From assembly GCA_016202915.1 (NCBI GenBank), contig JACQNT010000013.1, positions 1-10,721 on the forward strand: DNA of 10,721 bases. The letters run 5' to 3'. The DNA is from Acidobacteriota bacterium. GTDB lineage: Bacteria; Acidobacteriota; Polarisedimenticolia; Gp22-AA2. Shown here in pieces: positions 1 to 5,562 of this stretch. A program made the translations under genes and the position numbers. How positions within the stretch are numbered: position 1 is the stretch's first letter; the number at the start of each line of letters is the position of its first letter. The notes beneath the pieces were generated by a model. That model had not been told where the DNA came from and ran no database searches. It saw only the letters and a list, made by a program, of their open reading frames with translations.

Positions 1-1
1 G

Positions 2-493
2 GGGGTGCGGTTCATCCAGACGCAGATCACCTTCAACGTCGAGCGCTTCGCCTCCTTCATGGCCCGCGTGCGCGATCTCGGGATCGACCGGCAGGTGCCG
101 ATCCTGGCCGGCGTGGCCCCCCTCCGGTCGATCCGGGCCGCGCGCTACATGAGGGACCACGTCCCCGGGATCGAGGTCCCCGACGCGGTCGTCCGCCGCA
201 TGGAGCAGGCGGGGAGCAGGGGCGCCCGCTCGGAGGAGGAGGGGATCCGGATCTGCGTCGAGGTGATCGAGAGAATTCGCGACATCCCCGGGATCGCGGG
301 GTTTCACCTGATGCCCGTTCACTGGGAAGCGGCGGTCGCCGAGATCGCGCACAGGGCGCGCCTGACGCCGGCCCGCGCCGCGGTCGCCCTGGCTGCCGGC
401 CCCGCGGATAGCGTCGCCCGGCGCGCGGACCACGCGGCGCTCGCCGGGGCGCCCGGGGCCCTGCGCGGCGATCCGCGGGAGCAGCGGGCGTGA
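2..493 (+). CDS. metF: Methylenetetrahydrofolate reductase, C-terminal part (5' end outside window)
   Basis: This is the last 163 codons of a 5,10-methylenetetrahydrofolate reductase, the flavoenzyme that interconverts methylene-THF and methyl-THF in the cytoplasm. The reading frame is open from base 2, so the GTG at base 5 is probably internal and the N-terminal half lies upstream. Family features visible are FIQTQ near the left edge, a VPILAGVAPLRS segment that begins a beta/alpha unit of the TIM barrel, GIEVPDAVVRRM, and the terminal-strand segment GFHLMP followed by HWE. After about residue 118 there is an Ala/Arg/Gly-rich tail of roughly 45 residues that is not part of the usual barrel. 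The stop codon overlaps the GTG start of the next gene (GTGA, 490-493), so the two are probably translated together. The product supplies or consumes the methyl-THF used by that neighbour. Family assignment is firm; the flavin and electron-donor type cannot be judged without the N-terminus. Confidence 0.9.
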   Translation, partial: GVRFIQTQITFNVERFASFMARVRDLGIDRQVPILAGVAPLRSIRAARYMRDHVPGIEVPDAVVRRMEQAGSRGARSEEEGIRICVEVIERIRDIPGIAGFHLMPVHWEAAVAEIAHRARLTPARAAVALAAGPADSVARRADHAALAGAPGALRGDPREQRA

Positions 494-1401
494 AGACCGT
501 CGTCTCGTCCGCCACCCGGACCGTCGTCATCGGGCCCGACGAGCCGTTCGTCATCATCGGTGAGCGGATCAACCCGACCAATCGGAAGAGGCTGGCCGAG
601 GAGTTGCGGCGCTTCGATTTCTCGCGGGTGCGCGCGGAGGCCCTGACGCAGGTGGAGGCCGGGGCCCGGATGCTGGACGTGAACGCCGGCATCCCGGGGG
701 CGGACGAGCCCGGCATGCTCAGGGGCGCGGTGCAGGCGATCATGGAGACCGTGGACGCGCCGATCGCGATCGACTCGTCCACCCCCGAGGCGCTCGAAGC
801 GGCGCTTCCCGCCTACCGCGGCAAGGCCCTGGTGAACTCCGTGACCGGCGAGGACGAGGTGCTGGAGCGCCTCCTTCCCCTGGTCAGGAAGTACGGCGCC
901 GCGGTCATCGGCATCGCCAACGACGAGAGCGGGATCAGCAAGGATCCCGAGGTCCGCCTGGCGGTCGCCCGCAAGATCGTGCAGCGGGCCGCCGACCACG
1001 GCATCCCCCCCGAGGACGTCATCATCGATCCCCTCTGCATGCCTATTGGGGCCAACCACGAGTTCGGCCGGATCACCTACGACACGATGCGCCTGGTGCG
1101 CCAGGAGCTCGGCGTCAACATGTCGGTCGGCGCCGGCAACGTCGGCTTCGGGCTCCCGGATCGGCCGCCCCTCACGGCGGGCTTCATCCTGCTCGGGATG
1201 CAGGTCGGCCTGACCGCCTCCATCACCAACGCCCTGGAGCCGGAGATCTCCAGGGCGATCCTCGCGGGGGACCTGCTGCTCGGGCGCGATCCTTTCGGAA
1301 AGAAGTGGAACGCGCACTTCCGCAAGAGCACTGCGGCCAGGTCGGATGCCCGGCCCGCGCCGGGCCGCGCCACCCTGGTCCCGCCCGCTCCCGGCAACTG
1401 A
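490..1401 (+). CDS. Methyl-THF:corrinoid methyltransferase, pterin-binding family (AcsE/MtgA/MetH-domain type)
   Basis: This 303-aa protein is a pterin-binding TIM barrel of the family that includes acetogen AcsE, MtgA and the folate domain of MetH. It should transfer a methyl group between methyl-tetrahydrofolate and the cobalt of a corrinoid protein. Visible motifs are FVIIGERINPT (20-30), the pterin-site MLDVNAG (61-67), AIDSS (93-97), VNS (115-117), IIDP (178-181) and SVGAGNVGFGLPDR (212-225). N217 in the last motif sits where the family places the Asn that contacts the folate. Family members usually carry Ser next to this Asn (SNVS); here both flanking Ser are Gly. About 25 Pro/Ala/Arg-rich residues at the C-terminus go beyond the roughly 260-aa catalytic core. 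The GTG start at 490 is chosen because it overlaps the metF stop (GTGA). With metF before it and a corrinoid activator after it, a corrinoid role is likely. Whether it works toward acetyl-CoA, in demethylation (MtgA-like) or in methionine synthesis cannot be told here. Confidence 0.88.
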   Translation: MKTVVSSATRTVVIGPDEPFVIIGERINPTNRKRLAEELRRFDFSRVRAEALTQVEAGARMLDVNAGIPGADEPGMLRGAVQAIMETVDAPIAIDSSTPEALEAALPAYRGKALVNSVTGEDEVLERLLPLVRKYGAAVIGIANDESGISKDPEVRLAVARKIVQRAADHGIPPEDVIIDPLCMPIGANHEFGRITYDTMRLVRQELGVNMSVGAGNVGFGLPDRPPLTAGFILLGMQVGLTASITNALEPEISRAILAGDLLLGRDPFGKKWNAHFRKSTAARSDARPAPGRATLVPPAPGN

Positions 1402-1404
1402 CTG

Positions 1405-1432
1405 CGCCCGCCCGGCCCCGGGCCGGCGGGCG
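1405..1432 (+). other. GC-rich hairpin in the gap before the activator gene
   Basis: In the 48-bp gap between the methyltransferase stop and the activator start, bases 1406-1412 (GCCCGCC) pair perfectly with 1425-1431 (GGCGGGC). C1405 pairs with G1432. With C1413 bulged, GGCC (1414-1417) pairs with GGCC (1421-1424), leaving a 3-base loop. That makes about 12 base pairs. No run of T follows, so it is not a classic intrinsic terminator. The hairpin ends directly at the purine-rich GGAAAGG (1432-1438) that is the only ribosome-binding-site candidate for the next gene. It could modulate translation, protect mRNA ends or cause partial termination. In such GC-rich DNA chance pairing is possible, so the function is inference. 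Confidence 0.45.
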
Positions 1433-1449
1433 GAAAGGCCCAGCGGTCC

Positions 1450-3318
1450 ATGGACCTGACAGCGGCCAGAACAGAGAAGCTCAAGGTCACCTTCCTGCCG
1501 AAGGAGGCCTCGACCCGCGTCCCCCCCGGCACCACCCTGTTCCATGCGGCCGCCTGGACCGGCCAGCCGATCGAGTCCACGTGCGGCGGGCGGGGGACCT
1601 GCGGCAAGTGCCGCGTCCGGATCCTCGACGGCAAGAACGCCGTCACGCCGGCCGACCTGCAGCACCTGAGCGCCGACGACATCGCCGCCGGCTGGCGCCT
1701 CTCCTGCCAGGCCGAGGTGCGCTCGGAGATGGTCGTCGAGGTGCCGCGGCTGCTGACCACGCCGAAGACCGCCATGTTCGGGATCGGCCGCCAGGTCCTC
1801 CTGGACCCGAACGTGCACAAGGTCCACCTGGCGCTCCGGGAGCCCGACCTGCACGACCAGCGGTCAGACGAACGGCGCCTGAAGGACGCCCTCCGTGAGG
1901 AGGGTTTCGCGATGCGCGTCGACCTGGACGTCCTCAGGACGCTCCCGCGGGTCCTGAGGAGCGCCGGTTTCGATGTCACCGCCGTCCTGTGCGGCGAGAC
2001 GCTCCTCGCCGTGGAGCCGGGGGACACGACCGGCGCCTGCTACGGGCTTGCCGTCGATCTCGGCACGACGACCATCGTCGGCACCCTCATGAACCTGAAC
2101 AACGGCGAGGTCCTGGGGGTCGCCTCGACCCTCAACGCCCAGGCGATCCACGGCGGCGATGTCCTGTCCCGCATCTCGCACACCATGGCGGACCGGCAGG
2201 GGATCGACGAGCTGCAGCGGCTGGCCGCGTTCACCATCAACGGCATCGTCGAGCGGCTCGCGGCCGACGCCAGAGTCCCGCTGGAGCGGATCTACGAGGT
2301 CACGGTGGCCGGCAACATGACCATGGTGCACCTCCTGCTGGGCATCGATCCGGAGCCGATCTCCGTGACGCCGTTCGCCCCGGCGGTCAGCCGCGGATTG
2401 GACCTGCAGGCGAGCGCCCTGGGCATCACGATCCACCCGTTCGGGAGGGTCTACCTGTTCCCCGCCATCGGGGCCTACGTCGGCGGCGACATCGTCGCCG
2501 GGCTCCTGGCCACCGCCCTGCCGCGCGGCGACCGGCTGCGCCTGTTCGTCGACGTGGGGACCAACGGCGAGATCGTCCTGGGGCACGAAGGGCGCACCCT
2601 CAGCACCGCCGCCCCCGCCGGGCCGGCGTTCGAAGGGGCGGAGATCTCCTGCGGGATGCGGGCCACCACCGGGGCGATCGAGGGGGTGCAGATCACACGC
2701 GACGCCGTTCTCCTGCAGACGATCGACGACGCGCCGCCGGCCGGGTTGTGCGGCTCGGGGCTGATCGACGCGGTGGCGCAGCTCTACAAGCGCGGGCTGA
2801 TGGACGCGACCGGGCGGCTTCGCTCGGCGGAGGAGGCCGGCGGCGTGCCGGAGGGCCTGCGGGCGCGCCTGGTCACCGTGAACGGGGTGCGCGCCTTCGT
2901 GCTGGCGACCTCCGAAGCGACCGGCGGATCGCCGATCCTGTTCTCGCAGAAGGACGTGCGCCAGCTGCAGTTCGCCAAGGGATCGATCGCCGCCGGCATC
3001 CAGGTCCTGATGAAGGAGATGGGCGTGTCGCCCGCCGACCTCCAGGAGGTCCTCCTGGCCGGGGCCTTCGGATCGTACATCCATCCCGAGGCGGCGCGCC
3101 TCCTCGGGCTGGTTCCGCCCGTGGACGTGAAGCGCATCCGCGCCGTCGGCAACGCCGCCGGCGAGGGGGCCAAGATCGCCCTTCTCTCCTACCGCGAGCG
3201 CGAGGCGGCCGAGGCGATGCCCTCGCGCCTCGAATACATCGAGCTCTCCGGCCGCGAGGACTTCAACGACATCTTCATGTCGGTCCTCGGCTTCCCCCCG
3301 ATCGACGGCCTGCCCTGA
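1450..3318 (+). CDS. Corrinoid-protein reductive activator: N-terminal [2Fe-2S] ferredoxin plus ASKHA ATPase domain (RACo-type)
   Basis: This 622-aa protein should use ATP to push an electron onto inactive Co(II) in a corrinoid protein and return it to Co(I). Residues 11-100 form a plant-type [2Fe-2S] domain with ligands C45, C51, C54 and C86 (CGGRGTCGKC, then LSC). A linker region follows, then an ASKHA/DUF4445 domain from about residue 198: AVDLGTTT (201-208) as first phosphate loop, VAGNMTMVHLLLG (287-298), FVDVGTNGE (366-374), a GPAFEGAEISCGMR segment (391-404), GLCGSG (432-437), LLAGAFGSYI (535-544) and NAAGEGA (568-574). The cluster at the N-terminus and the lack of C-terminal CxxC clusters match RACo of the acetyl-CoA pathway and its relatives, not RamA, which carries C-terminal [4Fe-4S] clusters. 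The ATG at 1450 is supported by GGAAAGG about 11 bases upstream. It is third in the C1 operon. The corrinoid substrate is not encoded in the window. Confidence 0.92.
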   Translation: MDLTAARTEKLKVTFLPKEASTRVPPGTTLFHAAAWTGQPIESTCGGRGTCGKCRVRILDGKNAVTPADLQHLSADDIAAGWRLSCQAEVRSEMVVEVPRLLTTPKTAMFGIGRQVLLDPNVHKVHLALREPDLHDQRSDERRLKDALREEGFAMRVDLDVLRTLPRVLRSAGFDVTAVLCGETLLAVEPGDTTGACYGLAVDLGTTTIVGTLMNLNNGEVLGVASTLNAQAIHGGDVLSRISHTMADRQGIDELQRLAAFTINGIVERLAADARVPLERIYEVTVAGNMTMVHLLLGIDPEPISVTPFAPAVSRGLDLQASALGITIHPFGRVYLFPAIGAYVGGDIVAGLLATALPRGDRLRLFVDVGTNGEIVLGHEGRTLSTAAPAGPAFEGAEISCGMRATTGAIEGVQITRDAVLLQTIDDAPPAGLCGSGLIDAVAQLYKRGLMDATGRLRSAEEAGGVPEGLRARLVTVNGVRAFVLATSEATGGSPILFSQKDVRQLQFAKGSIAAGIQVLMKEMGVSPADLQEVLLAGAFGSYIHPEAARLLGLVPPVDVKRIRAVGNAAGEGAKIALLSYREREAAEAMPSRLEYIELSGREDFNDIFMSVLGFPPIDGLP

Positions 3319-3774
3319 TCAGTATTTCGGAAACCGCCGCTGGCCGAGCCCGAGCTCCAGGACGTGGCTGTCCTCATAGATGAGCGGGATGGTCAGGCGC
3401 CGCCGCCCCGGGCCGTGGACGATCCGGACGACGGCGGGCCCGCCACGCTGCGGCAGGCGGCTCCAGCCGATGACCGATGTCCAGGAGACATCACGGTCAA
3501 CCAGAGGGCCCCGCAGGCGGAAGCCGTCGTCGTCCAGGACGAGGGCCGCGAAGCAGAAGCGCGCCACGAAGTAGGCGCACGCGGCCCCCGCGGCCAGGAG
3601 GATCGGCGGCGCCCAGATCGTGAGCCAGCCCGAGGAGGGGCCGGCGACGCTCCGGACCAGGGCGTCCGTTCCCAGGACGAGGAGGGCGAGCGCCGCGGCT
3701 CCGTGGGCGATCCGCCAGACCGGCCGGCAGCGCAGGACCAGGGGCGGAAGGGCGGGAGCCGGGCCGGGGCTCAC
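3319..3774 (-). CDS. Small membrane protein with two transmembrane helices and a soluble beta-rich C-terminal domain
   Basis: I do not recognise this 151-aa protein by name. The N-terminus has a short Pro-rich cytoplasmic-looking segment, then two hydrophobic helices at about 19-41 and 51-79 joined by a short loop. The last ~70 residues (DDDGFRLRGP onward) form a polar region with alternating hydrophobic positions, including VSWTSVIGW and RRLTIPLIYED. This layout resembles small bacterial proteins with a membrane hairpin and a PH-like domain (YdbS/YdbT type or DUF relatives), but that link is a pattern judgement only. The start is a GTG at 3774-3772 that overlaps the stop of the upstream DHH gene (GTGA), which fixes the start and shows co-translation. 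Its TGA stop abuts the stop of the convergent activator gene with no spacing. The overlap, hydrophobic pattern and lack of a gap argue that this strand, rather than the open frame on the other strand, is coding. Confidence 0.72.
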   Translation of the reverse strand: MSPGPAPALPPLVLRCRPVWRIAHGAAALALLVLGTDALVRSVAGPSSGWLTIWAPPILLAAGAACAYFVARFCFAALVLDDDGFRLRGPLVDRDVSWTSVIGWSRLPQRGGPAVVRIVHGPGRRRLTIPLIYEDSHVLELGLGQRRFPKY

Positions 3775-4787
3775 GCCGGACGCTTCAGGAGCTCCCTGCA
3801 GGGGCCGAGGATTCGATCGATCGTCCCGTCCAGGGCGCCCTTGACGACGGCCCCTGCCGCGTTCGTGTGGCCGCCGCCCCCGAAGCGGGCGGCGAGGCGA
3901 TTGACGTCGAGATCGCCCTTGCTCCTGAAGGACAGCTTGGTGCGGTCCCCGGAGAGCTCCTTGAACAGCACGGCGAGCCGGACGCCGTCGATGGTGAGCA
4001 GCTCGTTGATGATGTCGGAGGTGTCCTCGCTCTCGGCCTCGCAGGCGGCGATCTGATCGCGCGTCAGGGAGATCCAGGCGAGCCTGCCTCCTTCCTCCAC
4101 CCGCAGGCCCGCGAGGGCGGTGCCTCCTAAACGGACCAGCGCCTGGCTGTTGCGCTCGAACACCTCCTGGTAGACCAGCGGCGGCTCGACGCCGGCGGCC
4201 AGCATCTCGGCCGCGGCCTCGTGGCAGCGCGGCGAGGTCTTCGAGAAGCGGAAGTACCCCGTGTCGGTGACCATGGAGACGTAGGCGGCCTGGGCCGACA
4301 GGCGATCGAGCCTGCCGCCCAGCGCCTTGATGATCTGGAAGACCAGCTCGCCGGCGGCGCAGGCCTGACGGTCGATGAGGTTGATCTTCCAGAACGGCTC
4401 GAGGACGTCATGGTGGTCGATGCAGATGGTGGTCGCGCGCGAGGCGCGCACGGCCGGCTCCAGCGGCCCGAGGCGCGTCACGGCGGAGTTGTCCAGCATG
4501 AAGAGCAGGTCGGCGCCGCGCAGGAAGGCGTCGTGCCGGGCCGCGTCGTACACCTCCACGGCGCCGCCGGGGTCCAGGAAGCGGTACCGCACCGGCAGCG
4601 GCTCGGTGTTGATCACCCGCGCCTCGATCCCCAGCTCCCGGAGGTAGCCGAGGAGGCAGATCTCGGCGCCGATCCCGTCCCCGTCCGGATCGATGTGGGT
4701 GCAGAGCGCGGCCCTGCGCGCCGTCTTCAAGAGGGGCCGCAGGGTCCTGGCGGCCTCGGAGATCAGGCGCAGGTCCTGTTCCGTCAT
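3771..4787 (-). CDS. DHH/DHHA1-family phosphoesterase, NrnA-like (nano-RNase / pAp phosphatase candidate)
   Basis: This 338-aa cytoplasmic protein is a DHH-superfamily metal-dependent phosphoesterase. Metal-binding motifs are in order: HIDPDGDGIGAE (31-42), MLDNS (97-101), CIDHHD (122-127) and VTDTGYFRF (173-181). The C-terminal DHHA1 substrate-binding domain ends in the RFGGGGHTNAAG signature (301-312). Length and order match NrnA, which degrades 2-5 nt RNA fragments and in many bacteria also 3'-phosphoadenosine 5'-phosphate. Cyclic-dinucleotide or linear pApA hydrolysis by soluble DHH proteins is an alternative. The frame is open far upstream, but the ATG at 4787 is chosen because the homologous region begins there, a GGGAG lies 8 bases before it, and it overlaps the preceding stop as ATGA (4784-4787). 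It is the middle gene of the three-gene operon. All metal-binding positions look intact, so activity is expected; the exact substrate is inference. Confidence 0.9.
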   Translation of the reverse strand: MTEQDLRLISEAARTLRPLLKTARRAALCTHIDPDGDGIGAEICLLGYLRELGIEARVINTEPLPVRYRFLDPGGAVEVYDAARHDAFLRGADLLFMLDNSAVTRLGPLEPAVRASRATTICIDHHDVLEPFWKINLIDRQACAAGELVFQIIKALGGRLDRLSAQAAYVSMVTDTGYFRFSKTSPRCHEAAAEMLAAGVEPPLVYQEVFERNSQALVRLGGTALAGLRVEEGGRLAWISLTRDQIAACEAESEDTSDIINELLTIDGVRLAVLFKELSGDRTKLSFRSKGDLDVNRLAARFGGGGHTNAAGAVVKGALDGTIDRILGPCRELLKRPA

Positions 4788-5320
4788 AGGGAGGTCTCCC
4801 GCGGCGCGCGGATCGTGCCGTCCAGGTAGGCTCGGGACAGATCGACGTACGAGCGCGCGTTCGCGTGAATCCGCTCGATCTCCTCCGGGCGGAGCGGCCG
4901 CACGACCCGGCCCGGCACGCCGAGCACCAGCGATCCTTCGGGGACACGGGTCCCCTCCGGCAGGACCGCCCCGGCGCCGATCAGGCTGTGCCGCCCGACG
5001 TGGCAGCCGCTCAGGACCACCGCCTTCATGGCGACGAGGACATCGTCCTCGATCACCGCGGCATGCACGATCGCCCCGTGGCCCACCGTGACCCTGTCCC
5101 CGATCCTGGTCGGGCGCCCGCGATCGACGTGCACCACGCAGCCGTCCTGCACGTTGCTCTCCGCGCCGATGATGATCGGCTCGAGATCGCCGCGCAGGCT
5201 GGCGTTGAACCAGATCGAGGCGTCGCGGCCCACGCTCACCTCCCCGACCAGAGCCGCCCCGGGCGCGACGAAGGCCGTGGGATCGATCTGGATCCGTGTG
5301 GCGCGGTAGCCGGTACTCAT
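4784..5320 (-). CDS. Gamma-carbonic-anhydrase-like left-handed beta-helix protein (YrdA/PaaY type)
   Basis: This 178-aa protein is a hexapeptide-repeat (left-handed parallel beta-helix) member of the gamma-carbonic anhydrase family, expected to form a trimer with metal at the subunit interfaces. The first helix turns are seen in DPTAFVAPGAALVGEVSVG (13-31), and the family motif SIWFNASLRGD lies at 35-45. The three expected metal-ligand His are present: H64 in VVH, H81 in VGHG and H86 in IVH. It ends in a C-terminal alpha-helix after VLGVPGRVVRPL (132-143), again typical. Family members range from true carbonic anhydrases to CoA-thioesterase-like PaaY proteins, so activity is not certain. The ATG at 5320 is preferred over one 6 bases upstream (5326), since GGAG lies 8 bases from the former and only 2 from the latter. 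It is the first gene after the promoter at 5400-5428 and overlaps the DHH gene by 4 bp. Confidence 0.9.
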   Translation of the reverse strand: MSTGYRATRIQIDPTAFVAPGAALVGEVSVGRDASIWFNASLRGDLEPIIIGAESNVQDGCVVHVDRGRPTRIGDRVTVGHGAIVHAAVIEDDVLVAMKAVVLSGCHVGRHSLIGAGAVLPEGTRVPEGSLVLGVPGRVVRPLRPEEIERIHANARSYVDLSRAYLDGTIRAPRETSL

Positions 5321-5326
5321 CGTCAT

Positions 5327-5332
5327 CTCTCC
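5327..5332 (-). promoter_or_regulatory. Shine-Dalgarno site that decides the beta-helix protein start
   Basis: Read on the minus strand, GGAGAG stands directly before two in-frame ATG codons (5326 and 5320). The GGAG core is 2 bases from the first and 8 bases from the second, so the second should be used, giving a protein that begins MSTGY instead of MTMSTGY. Confidence 0.6.
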
Positions 5333-5399
5333 GGGGGCGCAGCGTCTCGGCAGCGGGACGCCCGCATGGGCCGTGATCCTTGGCGGGGCAGAGCCCGGC

Positions 5400-5428
5400 A
5401 ATATAGGCCACGCCCCCTTCCAAGTCAA
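5400..5428 (-). promoter_or_regulatory. Near-consensus sigma70-type promoter for the three-gene operon
   Basis: On the minus strand the -35 box TTGACT (5428-5423) and -10 box TATATT (5405-5400) are separated by exactly 17 bases. This short A/T-rich island stands out in an otherwise GC-dominated region and faces the gamma-carbonic-anhydrase-like gene. Transcription would start near 5393, giving a 5' leader of about 73 bases. No clear operator repeat overlaps it, which together with the near-consensus boxes suggests constitutive expression. The boxes are seen directly; activity is inferred. Confidence 0.75.
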
Positions 5429-5491
5429 GGCAACAGACGCGTGAGGGATTTCCGGGAGAGGGCGGTCCCCGCCTTGGCGCGTGGCACGGTT

Positions 5492-5507
5492 CGGCGCAAC
5501 CGCGCCG
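5492..5507 (-). terminator. Weak terminator candidate: GC hairpin after the dehydrogenase gene
   Basis: About 56 bases after the TAG stop of the dehydrogenase gene, on the minus strand, CGGCGC (5507-5502) and GCGCCG (5497-5492) form a 6-bp perfect stem with a 4-base GGTT loop. There is no T-run behind it, so it would be an imperfect terminator at best. It is the clearest hairpin I found between this gene and the next promoter. The rest of the gap from 5429 to 5562 shows no gene. Confidence 0.25.
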
Positions 5508-5562
5508 GCACGCGCGCGCCTCACCTCGCGCCCGGTCGCGGCGGGAGCCGGTGGCAGCCGAT

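Noticed and set aside
319..1854. 511-codon open frame on the minus strand across the C1 genes
   Set aside because: It lies opposite recognisable metF, methyltransferase and activator sequences. Its translation is Arg/Gly/Ala/Pro-rich with no family motif. Long antisense frames are expected in DNA this rich in G+C.
1864..3084. 406-codon minus-strand open frame inside the activator gene
   Set aside because: The + strand protein has complete [2Fe-2S] and ASKHA motifs throughout. The antisense product is low-complexity with many His, Asp, Arg and Gly and no motif.
3364..4056. 230-codon + strand open frame opposite the membrane protein and DHH genes
   Set aside because: Composition is charged and low-complexity with no motif. 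The minus strand has a clear hydrophobic pattern, the DHHA1 signature and a 4-bp stop/start overlap.
4788..4800. Small inverted repeat (GGGA/TCCC) around the RBS of the DHH gene
   Set aside because: Only a 4-bp stem; it is too short to claim a regulatory hairpin, and the overlap with the upstream stop already explains translation.
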